Shown: positions 8,768 to 17,389, counted from the stretch's first letter. The stretch is 64,000 nucleotides of DNA from Curvibacter cyanobacteriorum (GCF_028649475.1 NZ_JAQSIP010000008.1:1-64000); one strand, 5' to 3'. Notes: generated by a model from the sequence alone, not told the origin. Translations and numbers: made by a program.

Positions 8768-9214
8768 TCAGAACAGATCAATCGACCCGGCGTCCATTTC
8801 GCTTTGGGTCACCGGATTGGGCCGTTCTGGCATCTGGTCGGCATAAGGTGCAGCTTCTTCACCCTCGTCCAGTCCCATGGACTCGGACGCCAGGCGGAAG
8901 GCGCACCCTTGCAGTATCTTGGTGGTGTGGGTGATCAACTGGGTGGCCATGTCGTGAAACTGCAGCTCAGTCACTGCACTTTTCAAGGCATCGCGCACCC
9001 GGACCACCGCGTCTGGGCCGCCGGCGTCCAGTTCGGCCAAGCTCTGGTTGGCCGTGCCGAAGCGGTCCAGCAGGTTGTCCGCTGCGTGGTTCAAGAGTCC
9101 TTCCAGCCGATGCAGGTCGTGCATCACCACCAGAAGAGAATCTTGAATTTCAGCAACGGCCATGACCGGCAGGTGGACAGCCGGTTCCTTGGGGTTGTCT
9201 AGCGCTGGTTGCAT
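8768..9214 (-). CDS. Small CheZ-like protein, putative CheY phosphatase
   Basis: Predicted helical 148-residue protein at the head of the che operon, with ribosome site GGAGAAAAA. Its segment LQFHDMATQLITH aligns with the CheZ active-site helix seen in this window's own CheZ (FHDLTGQVI): Asp88 and Gln92 keep the D-x-x-x-Q spacing of the CheZ catalytic pair. Its C-terminus GSIDLF follows an acidic linker, resembling the way CheZ carries a C-terminal CheY-binding peptide. It is much shorter than the 210-residue CheZ at 53150. The phosphatase role is inferred from these motifs and the adjacent cheY-like gene. Confidence 0.65.
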   Translation of the reverse strand: MQPALDNPKEPAVHLPVMAVAEIQDSLLVVMHDLHRLEGLLNHAADNLLDRFGTANQSLAELDAGGPDAVVRVRDALKSAVTELQFHDMATQLITHTTKILQGCAFRLASESMGLDEGEEAAPYADQMPERPNPVTQSEMDAGSIDLF

Positions 9215-9289
9215 TTTTTCTCCGTCGCCACGAACACACTTTCAAGCGTTTGCAATTCACCGTTACTGTGGAAGCATTTTGCAATACGC

Positions 9290-9308
9290 GGGGAGGATGT
9301 GCCTCCCC
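9290..9308. other. Hairpin in the divergent che / sensor kinase intergenic region
   Basis: Perfect inverted repeat GGGGAGG-ATGTG-CCTCCCC in the roughly 200-base gap between divergent units. No T run follows on either strand, so it is more likely an operator or leader structure than a terminator. No clear FliA promoter was found in this gap. Confidence 0.35.
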
Positions 9309-9420
9309 CGAATCACAAAAAAACCGCTGCCACACCCCGATTTGGGCAAAAAAACACCAAAAACTGCAAGCAAGGCCTGCATGAATGCCACTCGCCTTGC
9401 GCGCTCTATCATATTGCACT

Positions 9421-10542
9421 ATGTCCAACGAATCAAATTGCCAACCCTTGCGGATCTTGCATTTGGAAGACTCGTGTGTAGATCATGAACTGGCTTGCCT
9501 CGCTTTGAAGCGAGCTTCGCTGAATTTTTTGATCGAACGCGTGGAAACCCTGAGCGACTTTGAGGCCGCACTGGGCCGGCGCCCCGACATCGTGCTGGCG
9601 GACTACCAATTACCGGGCTTCACCGCACTCGAGGCCTGGCAACGGCTGGTGCAGGCCGGCCTGGCCAGCCAGATCCCGGTGGTGCTGCTGTCCGGCGCCA
9701 TCGGTGAGGCGGCGGCGGTGCAGGCCATCCAGCAGGGCATTGCCGACTACCTGCTCAAGGACAGCATGGGCAAACTGGCCCACACCATCTCGCGGGCGCT
9801 GGAGGTGACCCAGGCCCGGCGCGAGCGCGAACAAGCCGCGCTCGACCTCGCCGCCTCCGAGCGCCGACTGGCCGAACTGGCCGAGCACCTGCAAAGCTCG
9901 ATCGAACAAGAGCGCGCCGCCATCGCACGCGAGATCCACGACGACATCGGTGGCGCGCTGACCGCGGTCAAATTTGACCTGGCGTGGCTGAGCCGCCACA
10001 GCCCCGATGAAGCCAGCCAGGCCCACCTGCGCGCGGCCAGCGACATGCTGCAGCACGCCCTGGGCGCCAGCCAGCGCATCATGCTCAACCTGCGCCCGCC
10101 CATCCTCGACCAGGGCCTGGTGCCCGCCTTGCAGTGGCTGGCCGACAGTTTCAGCCGGCGCACCAGCATCCCGGCCCGGCTGCAAGCGCGCATGGACCGC
10201 AGCAACGCCTCGCGCGAGGTGCAGCTGGTGGCCTACCGCACCGCCCAGGAAGCCTTGACCAACATCACGAAGTACGCCGATTGCAGCCGGGTCGAGATGG
10301 ACATTTCAGAGGACAGCGCCGCCCTGACCCTGGAGATCGCTGACAATGGCCGCGGCATTGATCCCGCGGAACTTGCCAAGCCCCGGTCCTTTGGACTCAA
10401 GGGCTTGAAGGAGCGGGCCCGCATGGCCGGGGGCTGGCTGGACATCAGCAGCCAACCCGGCCGGGGCACCGCCATCACGCTGACCGTCCCCCTGGGGCCA
10501 AGCACCCACTCCGCACCGCCGCCAGAAGAGGAAAACCCATGA
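9421..10542 (+). CDS. Soluble receiver-histidine kinase (REC-HisKA_3)
   Basis: A 373-residue protein with an N-terminal receiver (LRILHLEDS, phosphoacceptor Asp in IVLADYQLPG, Lys in YLLKDS) joined by a coiled coil to a NarX/DegS-type kinase. The kinase shows the phosphorylated His in AREIHDDIGGAL, NLRPPILDQGL, N-box AQEALTNITKYA, and ADNGRGI with GLKGLKERARMAGG. No membrane segment or sensor domain is visible, so the input is probably phosphotransfer or protein contact at its own receiver. The start was set at the ATG just before the receiver; an in-frame ATG at 9385 would add 12 residues. It overlaps the next gene (ATGA), forming a two-component pair. Confidence 0.85.
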   Translation: MSNESNCQPLRILHLEDSCVDHELACLALKRASLNFLIERVETLSDFEAALGRRPDIVLADYQLPGFTALEAWQRLVQAGLASQIPVVLLSGAIGEAAAVQAIQQGIADYLLKDSMGKLAHTISRALEVTQARREREQAALDLAASERRLAELAEHLQSSIEQERAAIAREIHDDIGGALTAVKFDLAWLSRHSPDEASQAHLRAASDMLQHALGASQRIMLNLRPPILDQGLVPALQWLADSFSRRTSIPARLQARMDRSNASREVQLVAYRTAQEALTNITKYADCSRVEMDISEDSAALTLEIADNGRGIDPAELAKPRSFGLKGLKERARMAGGWLDISSQPGRGTAITLTVPLGPSTHSAPPPEEENP

Positions 10543-11168
10543 TTCGCGTCATGCTTTGTGACGACCACGCCATGTTGCGGCGTGGCATCCGCGACACGCT
10601 GTCCGAAGCGGTGGACATCCAGGTCACCGCCGAGGCGGGCAGCTACCCCGAACTGCGCGAAGCGCTGCGCACCGCGCCGTGCGATGTGCTGCTGCTGGAC
10701 CTCAACATGCCCGGTCGCGGCGGCCTGGAAGTGCTGGCCAGCCTGAAGGAATCGCACCCCGACATCAAGGTGCTGATCGTCTCGATGTACCCCGAAGACC
10801 AGTACGCCCTGCGCAGCCTCAAGGCCGGCGCCCAGGGCTACCTCAACAAGGCAGGCGACCCCGAAGACCTGGCGCGCGCGGTGCGCACGGTGATGGATGG
10901 GCGCAAGTACCTGACACCGGAGGTCGCGCAGCTGCTGGCCGACAGCCTGTCGCGCCCCGCCCAGGAGGCGCCGCACGCCACCTTGTCCGAGCGCGAGCTG
11001 CAGACCCTGCTGAAGATCGCCACCGGCAAGCGCCTGTCCGACATCGCCGAGGAGCTGATGCTCAGCCCCAAGACCGTCAGCGTCTACCGCACCCGGGTGC
11101 TCGAGAAGCTGGGCCTGAGCAACAACGCCGAACTGACGGTCTACGCGATCCGCAACAACCTGGTCTGA
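10539..11168 (+). CDS. NarL/LuxR-family DNA-binding response regulator
   Basis: A 209-residue regulator with receiver (CDDHAMLRRGI; Asp in LLLDLNMPGRGG; Lys in YLNKAGDP) and C-terminal LuxR helix-turn-helix (LSERELQTLLKIATGK, IAEELMLSPKTVSVYRTR). Its start overlaps the kinase stop and has ribosome site GAGGAAAACCC, so it is the cognate partner of the upstream REC-kinase. Target genes are unknown. Position between the che and fli operons suggests control of motility or lifestyle genes, which is inference. Confidence 0.88.
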   Translation: MIRVMLCDDHAMLRRGIRDTLSEAVDIQVTAEAGSYPELREALRTAPCDVLLLDLNMPGRGGLEVLASLKESHPDIKVLIVSMYPEDQYALRSLKAGAQGYLNKAGDPEDLARAVRTVMDGRKYLTPEVAQLLADSLSRPAQEAPHATLSERELQTLLKIATGKRLSDIAEELMLSPKTVSVYRTRVLEKLGLSNNAELTVYAIRNNLV

Positions 11169-11210
11169 GACCGCACGCGCTCCCGCCCCGCCCCTGCCCG
11201 AGCCCCCGTC

Positions 11211-11978
11211 TCAGCGCACCCCGAACAGGTCAAAGGCCCGCTCCAGCAGGGCCATCACGGGTTTGTCCATCATGGGCATGGTCAGCGCGATGCCCAGCAG
11301 GCCGATGGTCAGCGTGACCGGAAAACCCACCGCGAAGATGTTCATCTGCGGCGCCACGCGCGAAATGACGCCCAGCATGAGGTTGACGAAGAGCAACAGC
11401 CCGATCACCGGCAGGGCGATCCACAAGGCACTCGCGAACAGGTCCGAGCCGAGTTGGTAGACCTGCACCCGCCCCAGCGATTCGAGCATGTTGCCGTCAA
11501 CCGGGAACGCATCAAAGCTCTTGACCACCGCCATCAGCAGCATCAAATGGCCATTGGCCGCCACGAACAACAAGGTCGAGATGTTGCCCATGAAGCTCGA
11601 CACAGCGCTGGTCTGGGCATTGGTCATGGGGTCGAAGAAGGACGCGAAATTCAGCCCCATCTGCAGGCCGATCAACTCGCCAGCGAGTTCAACGCTGGCA
11701 AACACGATGCGCACCGCAAAGCCAATCGACAACCCCACCCCGAGTTGCTGCAACACCGCCCCCAGCGCCTGCGGGCCGTTGACGCTGATGATGGGCTGGT
11801 TCTGCAACACGCCCTGGGCCGACAGGGCGACCAGGAACGCGAGGCCGATCTTGACGCGCATCGGCACCGCGCGCAGGGTGAACACCGGCGCTACGGAGAA
11901 CATCGCCAACACGCGGATGAAGGGCCACAGGATCGGCGACAACCAGGCCATGATCTGGGCCTCGGAGATCGAAATCAC
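11211..11978 (-). CDS. fliR: Flagellar type III export gate protein FliR
   Basis: Integral membrane component of the export gate with FliP and FliQ. The 255-residue, strongly hydrophobic sequence contains several membrane segments and family landmarks such as GLQMGLNFASFFDPM and the C-terminal GFPVTLTIGLLGIAL. It is the last gene of the fliLMNOPQR run, three bases after fliQ, and converges on the response regulator gene with only 42 bases between them. Confidence 0.95.
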   Translation of the reverse strand: MISISEAQIMAWLSPILWPFIRVLAMFSVAPVFTLRAVPMRVKIGLAFLVALSAQGVLQNQPIISVNGPQALGAVLQQLGVGLSIGFAVRIVFASVELAGELIGLQMGLNFASFFDPMTNAQTSAVSSFMGNISTLLFVAANGHLMLLMAVVKSFDAFPVDGNMLESLGRVQVYQLGSDLFASALWIALPVIGLLLFVNLMLGVISRVAPQMNIFAVGFPVTLTIGLLGIALTMPMMDKPVMALLERAFDLFGVR

Positions 11979-11981
11979 GGC

Positions 11982-12251
11982 TCAGGCCACCAGCGAGGGA
12001 ATCGATTCGATGGTGCGGCGCAGGTAGTCCACCAGTGTGGACAGCATCCACGGCCCGGCGATCATGAACACCACCACCGCCGCCAGCAGCTTGGGCACAA
12101 AGGTCAGGGTGGTTTCCTGGATCTGGGTCACGGCTTGAAAAATGCTGACCACGATGCCCACCAGCATCACCACCAACAGCACCGGCAAGGACACCATCAG
12201 CAGCAGTTCCAGGGCTTCACGCCCGGCGGTCAACACCATTTGCGGGTTCAT
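11982..12251 (-). CDS. fliQ: Flagellar export gate protein FliQ
   Basis: An 89-residue membrane protein with two hydrophobic helices (about 15-37 and 50-75) and the family core SIFQAVTQIQETTLTFVPK. Ribosome site GAGGGGCGCCGC precedes the ATG. It lies between fliP and fliR in the usual order. Confidence 0.96.
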   Translation of the reverse strand: MNPQMVLTAGREALELLLMVSLPVLLVVMLVGIVVSIFQAVTQIQETTLTFVPKLLAAVVVFMIAGPWMLSTLVDYLRRTIESIPSLVA

Positions 12252-12261
12252 GCGGCGCCCC

Positions 12262-13062
12262 TCAATTCACAAAGCTCGCCGCCAGCGAACCGATCAACAG
12301 GTTCCAGCCGTCGGCCAGCACAAACAACATCATCTTGAATGGCAAGGCCACCAAGACCGGCGACAACATCATCATGCCCAGCGACATCAGGATGCTGGAC
12401 ACCACCATGTCGATCACCAGGAAGGGGATGAAGATCATGAAACCGATCTGGAACGCCGTCTTGAGCTCGCTGGTGACAAAGGCCGGCACCACGATGCGCA
12501 GCGGCGCAGTCTCGGCCGTCACGCTGGGGTCCAGCTTGGCGAGCCGGGCGAACAACGCAAAGTCCGACTGGCGTGTCTGCTTGAGCATGAACTGCCGCAC
12601 CGGCGCATCGGCCTTGACCAAGGCCTGCTCGAAGGTGATGGCATTGGTGGTGTAGGGCAGATAGGCCTCCTGGTAGACCCGGTCCAGCGTCGGCCCCATG
12701 ACAAAGAAGGTCAGGAACAGCGACAAGCCCACCACCACCTGGTTGGGCGGAGCGGACTGCGTCCCCAGCGCCTGACGCAGCAAGGACAGCACGATGACGA
12801 TGCGGGTGAAGCCCGTCATCATCAACAGCACCGCCGGCAGGAACGACAGCGAGGTGAAGAACAGCAGGGTCTGGATGGGCACCGAGAAACTGGAGTTGCC
12901 CCCGCCCGACCCCACCAGCAAAGGCAGGTTGCCCCCAGCCGGTGCCTGGGCCCAGGCCGCCCACGGCAGCGCCGAAGCCAAGGCCAGCAGCGCCCAAAAG
13001 CCCCAACGAGCCCCTCGGGCACGGCCCGTCCAACGAAAGAAAGCGCTCAACTCAAACCCCAT
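12262..13062 (-). CDS. fliP: Flagellar export gate protein FliP
   Basis: Core pore-forming export gate protein. A signal-peptide-like N-terminus ([18 protein letters not shown]) precedes the mature part, typical of FliP. Landmarks are [40 protein letters not shown] and the C-terminal [21 protein letters not shown]. The ATG at 13062 was chosen over an upstream in-frame GTG at 13071; it overlaps the end of fliO by 11 bases. Length 266 residues. Confidence 0.95.
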   Translation of the reverse strand: MGFELSAFFRWTGRARGARWGFWALLALASALPWAAWAQAPAGGNLPLLVGSGGGNSSFSVPIQTLLFFTSLSFLPAVLLMMTGFTRIVIVLSLLRQALGTQSAPPNQVVVGLSLFLTFFVMGPTLDRVYQEAYLPYTTNAITFEQALVKADAPVRQFMLKQTRQSDFALFARLAKLDPSVTAETAPLRIVVPAFVTSELKTAFQIGFMIFIPFLVIDMVVSSILMSLGMMMLSPVLVALPFKMMLFVLADGWNLLIGSLAASFVN

Positions 13063-13381
13063 CCGATGCACCGGGCGCGGCCGGTGCGGCCAAAGCCTGG
13101 GCCTCGGCAGCCGCGCCAGGCGCCATGGGAATGGTGTGCAGGCAGGTCACCTGCTGGGCCGTCACGCCCAGCACCAGCCAGCTGCGGGCATGGGCCGGCC
13201 CCACCTCGACCGTGACCACCCGCTGCTGCGGGCCCACCGCCACCGACGAAATCAGGTCCGACGAAAACCAGGCCCCGGCCCCGCCCTTGGCCCCCTGGCG
13301 CCGCTGCAACCAGCGCAGGCCCATGGGCAGCAGGGCCAGCAAGGCCACCAGCAGGGCCAACGGCCCAATCGACTGCCACAT
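13052..13381 (-). CDS. fliO: Flagellar biosynthesis protein FliO
   Basis: Small 109-residue bitopic membrane protein assisting FliP complex assembly. One N-terminal membrane helix ([21 protein letters not shown]) is followed by a cytoplasmic domain with [13 protein letters not shown] and [18 protein letters not shown], the usual FliO pattern, and an Ala/Pro-rich tail. The ribosome site GGGGTAGG lies just before the ATG. Sequence conservation in this family is low; position between fliN and fliP supports the call. Confidence 0.9.
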   Translation of the reverse strand: MWQSIGPLALLVALLALLPMGLRWLQRRQGAKGGAGAWFSSDLISSVAVGPQQRVVTVEVGPAHARSWLVLGVTAQQVTCLHTIPMAPGAAAEAQALAAPAAPGASDGV

Positions 13382-13384
13382 GGC

Positions 13385-13816
13385 CTACCCCTTGCTGACG
13401 CGACGCAGGCGCTCGGACGGTGTGACCACGTCGGTCAGGCGGATACCGAACTTGTCGTTCACCACCACCACCTCGCCCTGGGCGATCAGGTAGCCATTGA
13501 CCAGCACGTCCATCGGCTCGCCGGCCAGTGCATCCAGCTCGACCACCGAACCCTGGGCCAGCTGCAAGATGTATTTGATCGGCACCTTGGTGCGGCCCAA
13601 CTCCACCGACAACTGCACTGGGATGTCCAGCACCATGTTGATGTCGTTGAGCGGCGACTCGGCCGACGAAAAACTGCGCGGCACCTCATTGCCCGACAGC
13701 GGCCCTCCCGGCTCGTGGGCCGGCGGCGCATCGTCGGCGCGCTTTTGCTCTTCCAGGGCTTCGGCCCAACCCGCCATGGGATCGTCGGCGGGATCCTGGT
13801 TATCTTCAGTTGACAT
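13385..13816 (-). CDS. fliN: Flagellar motor switch protein FliN
   Basis: C-ring protein of 143 residues with a variable acidic N-terminus and a C-terminal SpoA domain (VLDIPVQLSVELGRTKVPIK, GSVVELDALAGEPMDVLVNG, VNDKFGIRLTDVV). The ATG at 13816 follows GGAGATAAGA. An upstream in-frame TTG at 13828 is less likely because it would swallow the ribosome site. The start overlaps the fliM end by 11 bases. Confidence 0.95.
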   Translation of the reverse strand: MSTEDNQDPADDPMAGWAEALEEQKRADDAPPAHEPGGPLSGNEVPRSFSSAESPLNDINMVLDIPVQLSVELGRTKVPIKYILQLAQGSVVELDALAGEPMDVLVNGYLIAQGEVVVVNDKFGIRLTDVVTPSERLRRVSKG

Positions 13817-14810
13817 TCTTATCTCCAATCCAATTCAGGTCGTTGCCACGCAGGCATTCCTCAATGCGGATCGCGTACTTCGAGTTGTGGGTGCCGTATT
13901 GGCAATCAAACACCGGCACCCCACCGATCGAGGCGCGGATGCGGGGCTGGCGGTCCAGTTCGATGAAATCGCCCGGCTTCATGGCCAGCAACTGCTCGAC
14001 GGTCGCATCGGCGCGCGCCAGCTCGGCCACCAGCGTGACCTCGGCGGCCTGGATCTCGCGCGTCAGCACCTTGACCCAGCGGCGGTCGACTTCGATCGAG
14101 TCGCCCTGCGTGGACGAATACAGCACATCGCGGATCGGCTCCAGCGTGGCGTAGGGCATGCACATGTGGATGGCGCCCGACAGTTCGCCGATTTCGAGCT
14201 GAAACGCCGTCGACACCACGATTTCACTGGGCGTGGCAATGTTGGCAAACTGCGGCTGCATTTCCGAGCGCTGGTACTCGAGCTCGAGCGGGTAGATGCC
14301 CTGCCAGGCCTTCTTGTATTCGGTGCAAATCACGTCCACCAGGCGGTTGATCACGCGCTGCTCGGTGGGCGAGAAATCACGCCCTTCGATGCGGGTCTGG
14401 AACTTGCCGACACCGCCATACAGCGTGTCGATGATGCCGAACACCAGCGCCGGCTCGCAAACAATCAAGCCGCTGCCACGCAGCGGCCGGATGGCCACGA
14501 TGTTGAAGTTGGTCGGCACCGCCAGTTCGCGCAGGAACGCGCTGTAGCGCTGCACCGACACGGTGCCCACCGACACTTCAGGGCTGCGGCGGATGAAGTT
14601 GAACAAGCCAATGCGGAAGTTGCGGGCGAAGCGCTCGTTGACGATTTCCATCGTCGGCATGCGCCCGCGCACGATGCGCTCTTGGCTGGAGATGTCGTAG
14701 CTGCGGACCGAGCCCGCTTCGGGGATGTCCTCGACGATCTTCTGGCTCTCGCCAGTGACGCCTTCCAGCAGGGCATCGACTTCTTCCTGGGACAGAAAGG
14801 ATTCGCTCAT
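13806..14810 (-). CDS. fliM: Flagellar motor switch protein FliM
   Basis: C-ring protein that binds phospho-CheY and FliG. The extreme N-terminus MSESFLSQEEVDALLEGV is the classic CheY-P binding peptide. The middle domain contains YGGVGKFQTRIEGRDFSPTE with the GGxG-type motif contacting FliG, and the C-terminal SpoA domain includes MKPGDFIELDRQ. Length 334 residues, with a good ribosome site GAGGAGCCCGGC. It lies 10 bases after fliL. Confidence 0.96.
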   Translation of the reverse strand: MSESFLSQEEVDALLEGVTGESQKIVEDIPEAGSVRSYDISSQERIVRGRMPTMEIVNERFARNFRIGLFNFIRRSPEVSVGTVSVQRYSAFLRELAVPTNFNIVAIRPLRGSGLIVCEPALVFGIIDTLYGGVGKFQTRIEGRDFSPTEQRVINRLVDVICTEYKKAWQGIYPLELEYQRSEMQPQFANIATPSEIVVSTAFQLEIGELSGAIHMCMPYATLEPIRDVLYSSTQGDSIEVDRRWVKVLTREIQAAEVTLVAELARADATVEQLLAMKPGDFIELDRQPRIRASIGGVPVFDCQYGTHNSKYAIRIEECLRGNDLNWIGDKNVN

Positions 14811-14820
14811 GCCGGGCTCC

Positions 14821-15384
14821 TCACTGGACGATGAAGTTGGCGAACAGCACCGCCGTCAACGGGCTCTCCGGCTTGCGGACTTTCTTTTTCTTCTTCTTGG
14901 GCGACTCTTCCTCGTCATCGGGGTCGTAGCCCAGGATGCGGGAGGATTCGTTGAGGATCTCGGTGGCCAGCTTCTCTTTGCCTTCGCGCTTGAGCAGGTC
15001 TTCGGAGCTGGTCTGGGACACCAGGATCAGGATCTGGTTGCGGATCGCGGGCAGGTAGGCCTTGACCTGGTCCGCCGCCTTGGGGTCGGAGATCTCGAAC
15101 GTCACGCCCAGCTGCACGAAGCGCTCGCCACCGGCATCGGCCAGGTTGACCACCATGTTCTCCAGCGGCAGGTAGGTCGGCGGGGCCTTGGGCTTGTCAT
15201 GCGCGACCGGCGCGGCCGCAGGCGCCTTCTCCTCACCGCCCTCCTCGTCCGCATTCTTCTTGGACATGACAAACCAGCCCGCACCACCCCCGACGATCAG
15301 CAGCAGCGCCACGGCGCCACCAATGATGATCATCTTCTTGCTCTTGGGTTTTTCCTTGGCATCGGCTGCGGGTGCATCTGACAC
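14821..15384 (-). CDS. fliL: Flagellar basal body-associated protein FliL
   Basis: Inner-membrane protein near the stator. One N-terminal membrane helix (MIIIGGAVALLLIVGGGAGWFVM) is followed by the periplasmic domain with YLPLENMVVNLAD and RFVQLGVTFEI. A highly charged Lys-rich run (SPKKKKKKVRKPE) lies before the C-terminal VLFANFIVQ. I place the start at the GTG at 15384, preceded by GGAAGG at good spacing; an upstream ATG at 15402 has no ribosome site. It is the first gene of the fliLMNOPQR unit. Confidence 0.9.
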   Translation of the reverse strand: MSDAPAADAKEKPKSKKMIIIGGAVALLLIVGGGAGWFVMSKKNADEEGGEEKAPAAAPVAHDKPKAPPTYLPLENMVVNLADAGGERFVQLGVTFEISDPKAADQVKAYLPAIRNQILILVSQTSSEDLLKREGKEKLATEILNESSRILGYDPDDEEESPKKKKKKVRKPESPLTAVLFANFIVQ

Positions 15385-15446
15385 GTTTATTCCTTCCGGC
15401 ATGGGCTCGCGCTGCGGGGCAGACGAAAGCGGGGCTCTTGATGAGC

Positions 15447-15473
15447 ATTATTGGGTCAATCGAGCCCAATAAT
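15447..15473. promoter_or_regulatory. Perfect 27-bp inverted repeat upstream of fliL
   Basis: ATTATTGGG (15447-15455), nine-base spacer, CCCAATAAT (15465-15473). It lies about 60 bases before the fliL start in the fliK-fliL gap, where a promoter is expected. The same ATTATTGGG half-site recurs at 22281-22289 between fliE and fliF. It is a candidate operator for a flagellar regulator such as FlhDC, which is not encoded in this window. Confidence 0.55.
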
Positions 15474-15486
15474 AGCCAGAATAGAC

Positions 15487-15500
15487 CCCCGAAACCGGGG
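15487..15500 (-). terminator. Weak hairpin after fliK
   Basis: CCCCG-AAAC-CGGGG lies 43 bases beyond the fliK stop codon (minus strand), followed on minus by a T-rich but interrupted stretch. It may end the fliFGHIJK transcript before the fliL promoter region. Confidence 0.35.
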
Positions 15501-15542
15501 CTAAACCACGCGCCAGGCCGGGCCAGCGCGTGAACCCACCCA

Positions 15543-16904
15543 TCAGACGAACAGGTCCAGCGCCTGGTTGCTGTTCACGCTGCGGCGCAGCACCGTGCCC
15601 GCCGGTTCGGCCTCGGCCCGGCCTGCACCACCGACACCCCCCACGCCCGAGCGGCGGGCGTTGCCGTCGCTGCCCTGGGCCTGGCGCCCGGACTGGCCCA
15701 TCTGCCCTTGCCCCTGGCCAGCGCCGACCGACACGCCCGACAGGATCAGGCCCTCGCTCTGCAACAAGGACTTGAGCTCGGGCAGCGCGCCATTGAGCAT
15801 CTCGCGCGTGGCGGCCTGGTCGGAACGGAACACCACATAGGCTTCGTTGCCGTTCATGGAAATGCTGACCGCCACCGGCTGGCCCTGGCCACCGTCCAGG
15901 GTCAGTTCGGCGCCCTGGCGCTTCTGGTTGATCCAGTAACTGACCTGCTCGGCCACCACATCTTCGGGGTTGCGGTACTGGGCATCGGCCATCTGTTGGC
16001 CCGCATCGCTGGCACCGGCCGCGGTCACACCCAGGGGTTGCAGGCGGTCCTGGCTGTCGCCCGTGGCCAACCAGCCGTTGCCTTCCGAGGCCCCGCTGCG
16101 TGATTCAGCGGCCGCGGTCGACTTGTTCTTCTCGGGCTCGACCAGGCTGCTCAGCGCCTGAGTCACCTCTTCGGCCACGCCACCCAGCGGGATCGCATCG
16201 AGGGCGCGGGCCGCCAAGTCCTTGAACTGGGTCTCGACCTTGGCCGCCTGGGTCTGCAGCGCTGCGCTGGTTTCGACTTCGGCGCCAGCACGGCCCTTGT
16301 CCAGGGCCTGCAGTTGCGCCTGCAACTGGGCCAACACGTCGCGCGGCCCCTTGGCGACCGTGCTCACCCCCTCGCCCAAGGCCGACAGCGCACTGGCGGC
16401 TGTCGGCTGGGCCGAGGCACCGGTCGCCGGGCCCTGCGGCAGGGCCGCCGCCGGCTTTTGTGCGTTCAAGGCCGCGGCCAGCACCGCCGGATCGGTGTTG
16501 CCCTGGGCCGCAGTGCTGCCCTCGGCCGGCGCGGGCTGGGCCGCGGCGGCGGCCTGGCGCGCCGCCTCGGCCATCAGGGCCATCTGCGCCAGCAGGTCGG
16601 CGGCGGTCTGGGCCTCGGCGCCCGCCGCTTCGCCGGGCTCGCCAGGTCGGCTGGCCTTGCGGCGCGCACCGGCGTCCTTGGCGGGATCGTCGTCGCCAGC
16701 GTCCTGGGCCGCAGCGTCCAGCCCGCTTTGCGCGGCAGGCGTTGGGTCAGGGGGGTTGCTGAAGTTGTCCAGCAAACCGGTGAAGCCCGCCCCGTCAGCG
16801 CCAGCGCCCCCGGCGGGCGACGCCTTGGCGGCATTCTTGGGCGCCGACACCGTGACGGCGCTGCTCGGCGAACTGTTCTGGGCTTTGGTGGATTCAACAC
16901 TCAT
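15543..16904 (-). CDS. fliK: Flagellar hook-length control protein FliK
   Basis: Secreted ruler and specificity switch of the flagellar export apparatus. The 453-residue protein has a long low-complexity Ala/Gly/Gln/Pro-rich N-terminal two thirds and a C-terminal Flg_hook domain (VSYWINQKRQGAELTLDGG, LPELKSLLQSEGLILSGVSV). A Gly/Gln-rich stretch follows, and the protein ends ALDLFV. Ribosome site GAGGTGTCCCC precedes the ATG. Position between fliJ and fliL is standard. Confidence 0.92.
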   Translation of the reverse strand: MSVESTKAQNSSPSSAVTVSAPKNAAKASPAGGAGADGAGFTGLLDNFSNPPDPTPAAQSGLDAAAQDAGDDDPAKDAGARRKASRPGEPGEAAGAEAQTAADLLAQMALMAEAARQAAAAAQPAPAEGSTAAQGNTDPAVLAAALNAQKPAAALPQGPATGASAQPTAASALSALGEGVSTVAKGPRDVLAQLQAQLQALDKGRAGAEVETSAALQTQAAKVETQFKDLAARALDAIPLGGVAEEVTQALSSLVEPEKNKSTAAAESRSGASEGNGWLATGDSQDRLQPLGVTAAGASDAGQQMADAQYRNPEDVVAEQVSYWINQKRQGAELTLDGGQGQPVAVSISMNGNEAYVVFRSDQAATREMLNGALPELKSLLQSEGLILSGVSVGAGQGQGQMGQSGRQAQGSDGNARRSGVGGVGGAGRAEAEPAGTVLRRSVNSNQALDLFV

Positions 16905-16916
16905 GGGGACACCTCA

Positions 16917-17369
16917 TCAAGCCGTGGCCTGGGTCATCAGGCGGTAACGGGACGCTGCCATTTCGTCCAACTCTTTTTGTTCGCGGCGCTGCTGGCTCAG
17001 CGCGGCGTCTCGCTCGCGGCGCTGCACCACCTGGCGCAGGCTGACCAGGCGCAACTCGGCCATCAGCAATTGGCGTTCGGCCTCCTGCACCGCCTCGTCG
17101 TGCAGGCCCATCTGGGTCTTTTGCAACTCGATGGTCTGCTCCAGGCGGGCCATGAACTGCAGGTGGTGCTGCATGACCTCGGGCGAGGTGCCGATCTGGC
17201 CACGCAGGATGGAACGCTGTTCGGTCTCGGTGGCGTAGCCGGTCAGCTGGTCCAGCTGCTGCTGGCCCAGTTGGCGGGCCTGGCGCTTCTGGGCCAGACG
17301 CTGCATGGCGGCGTCGCGCTGGCGCTGCGCTGCCTCCATTGCCACTTGCAAACCTTTGCCTTGTGCCAT
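16917..17369 (-). CDS. fliJ: Flagellar export chaperone FliJ
   Basis: A 150-residue predicted coiled coil rich in Gln, Arg and Glu (AQRQRDAAMQRLAQKRQARQ). It matches FliJ in length and position between fliI and fliK. FliJ sits on the FliI ring and recycles export chaperones. Sequence identity in this family is low, so the call leans on coiled-coil character and operon context. Ribosome site GAGGTGACCGC. Confidence 0.9.
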   Translation of the reverse strand: MAQGKGLQVAMEAAQRQRDAAMQRLAQKRQARQLGQQQLDQLTGYATETEQRSILRGQIGTSPEVMQHHLQFMARLEQTIELQKTQMGLHDEAVQEAERQLLMAELRLVSLRQVVQRRERDAALSQQRREQKELDEMAASRYRLMTQATA

Positions 17370-17389
17370 GCGGTCACCTCTTCTTCACA

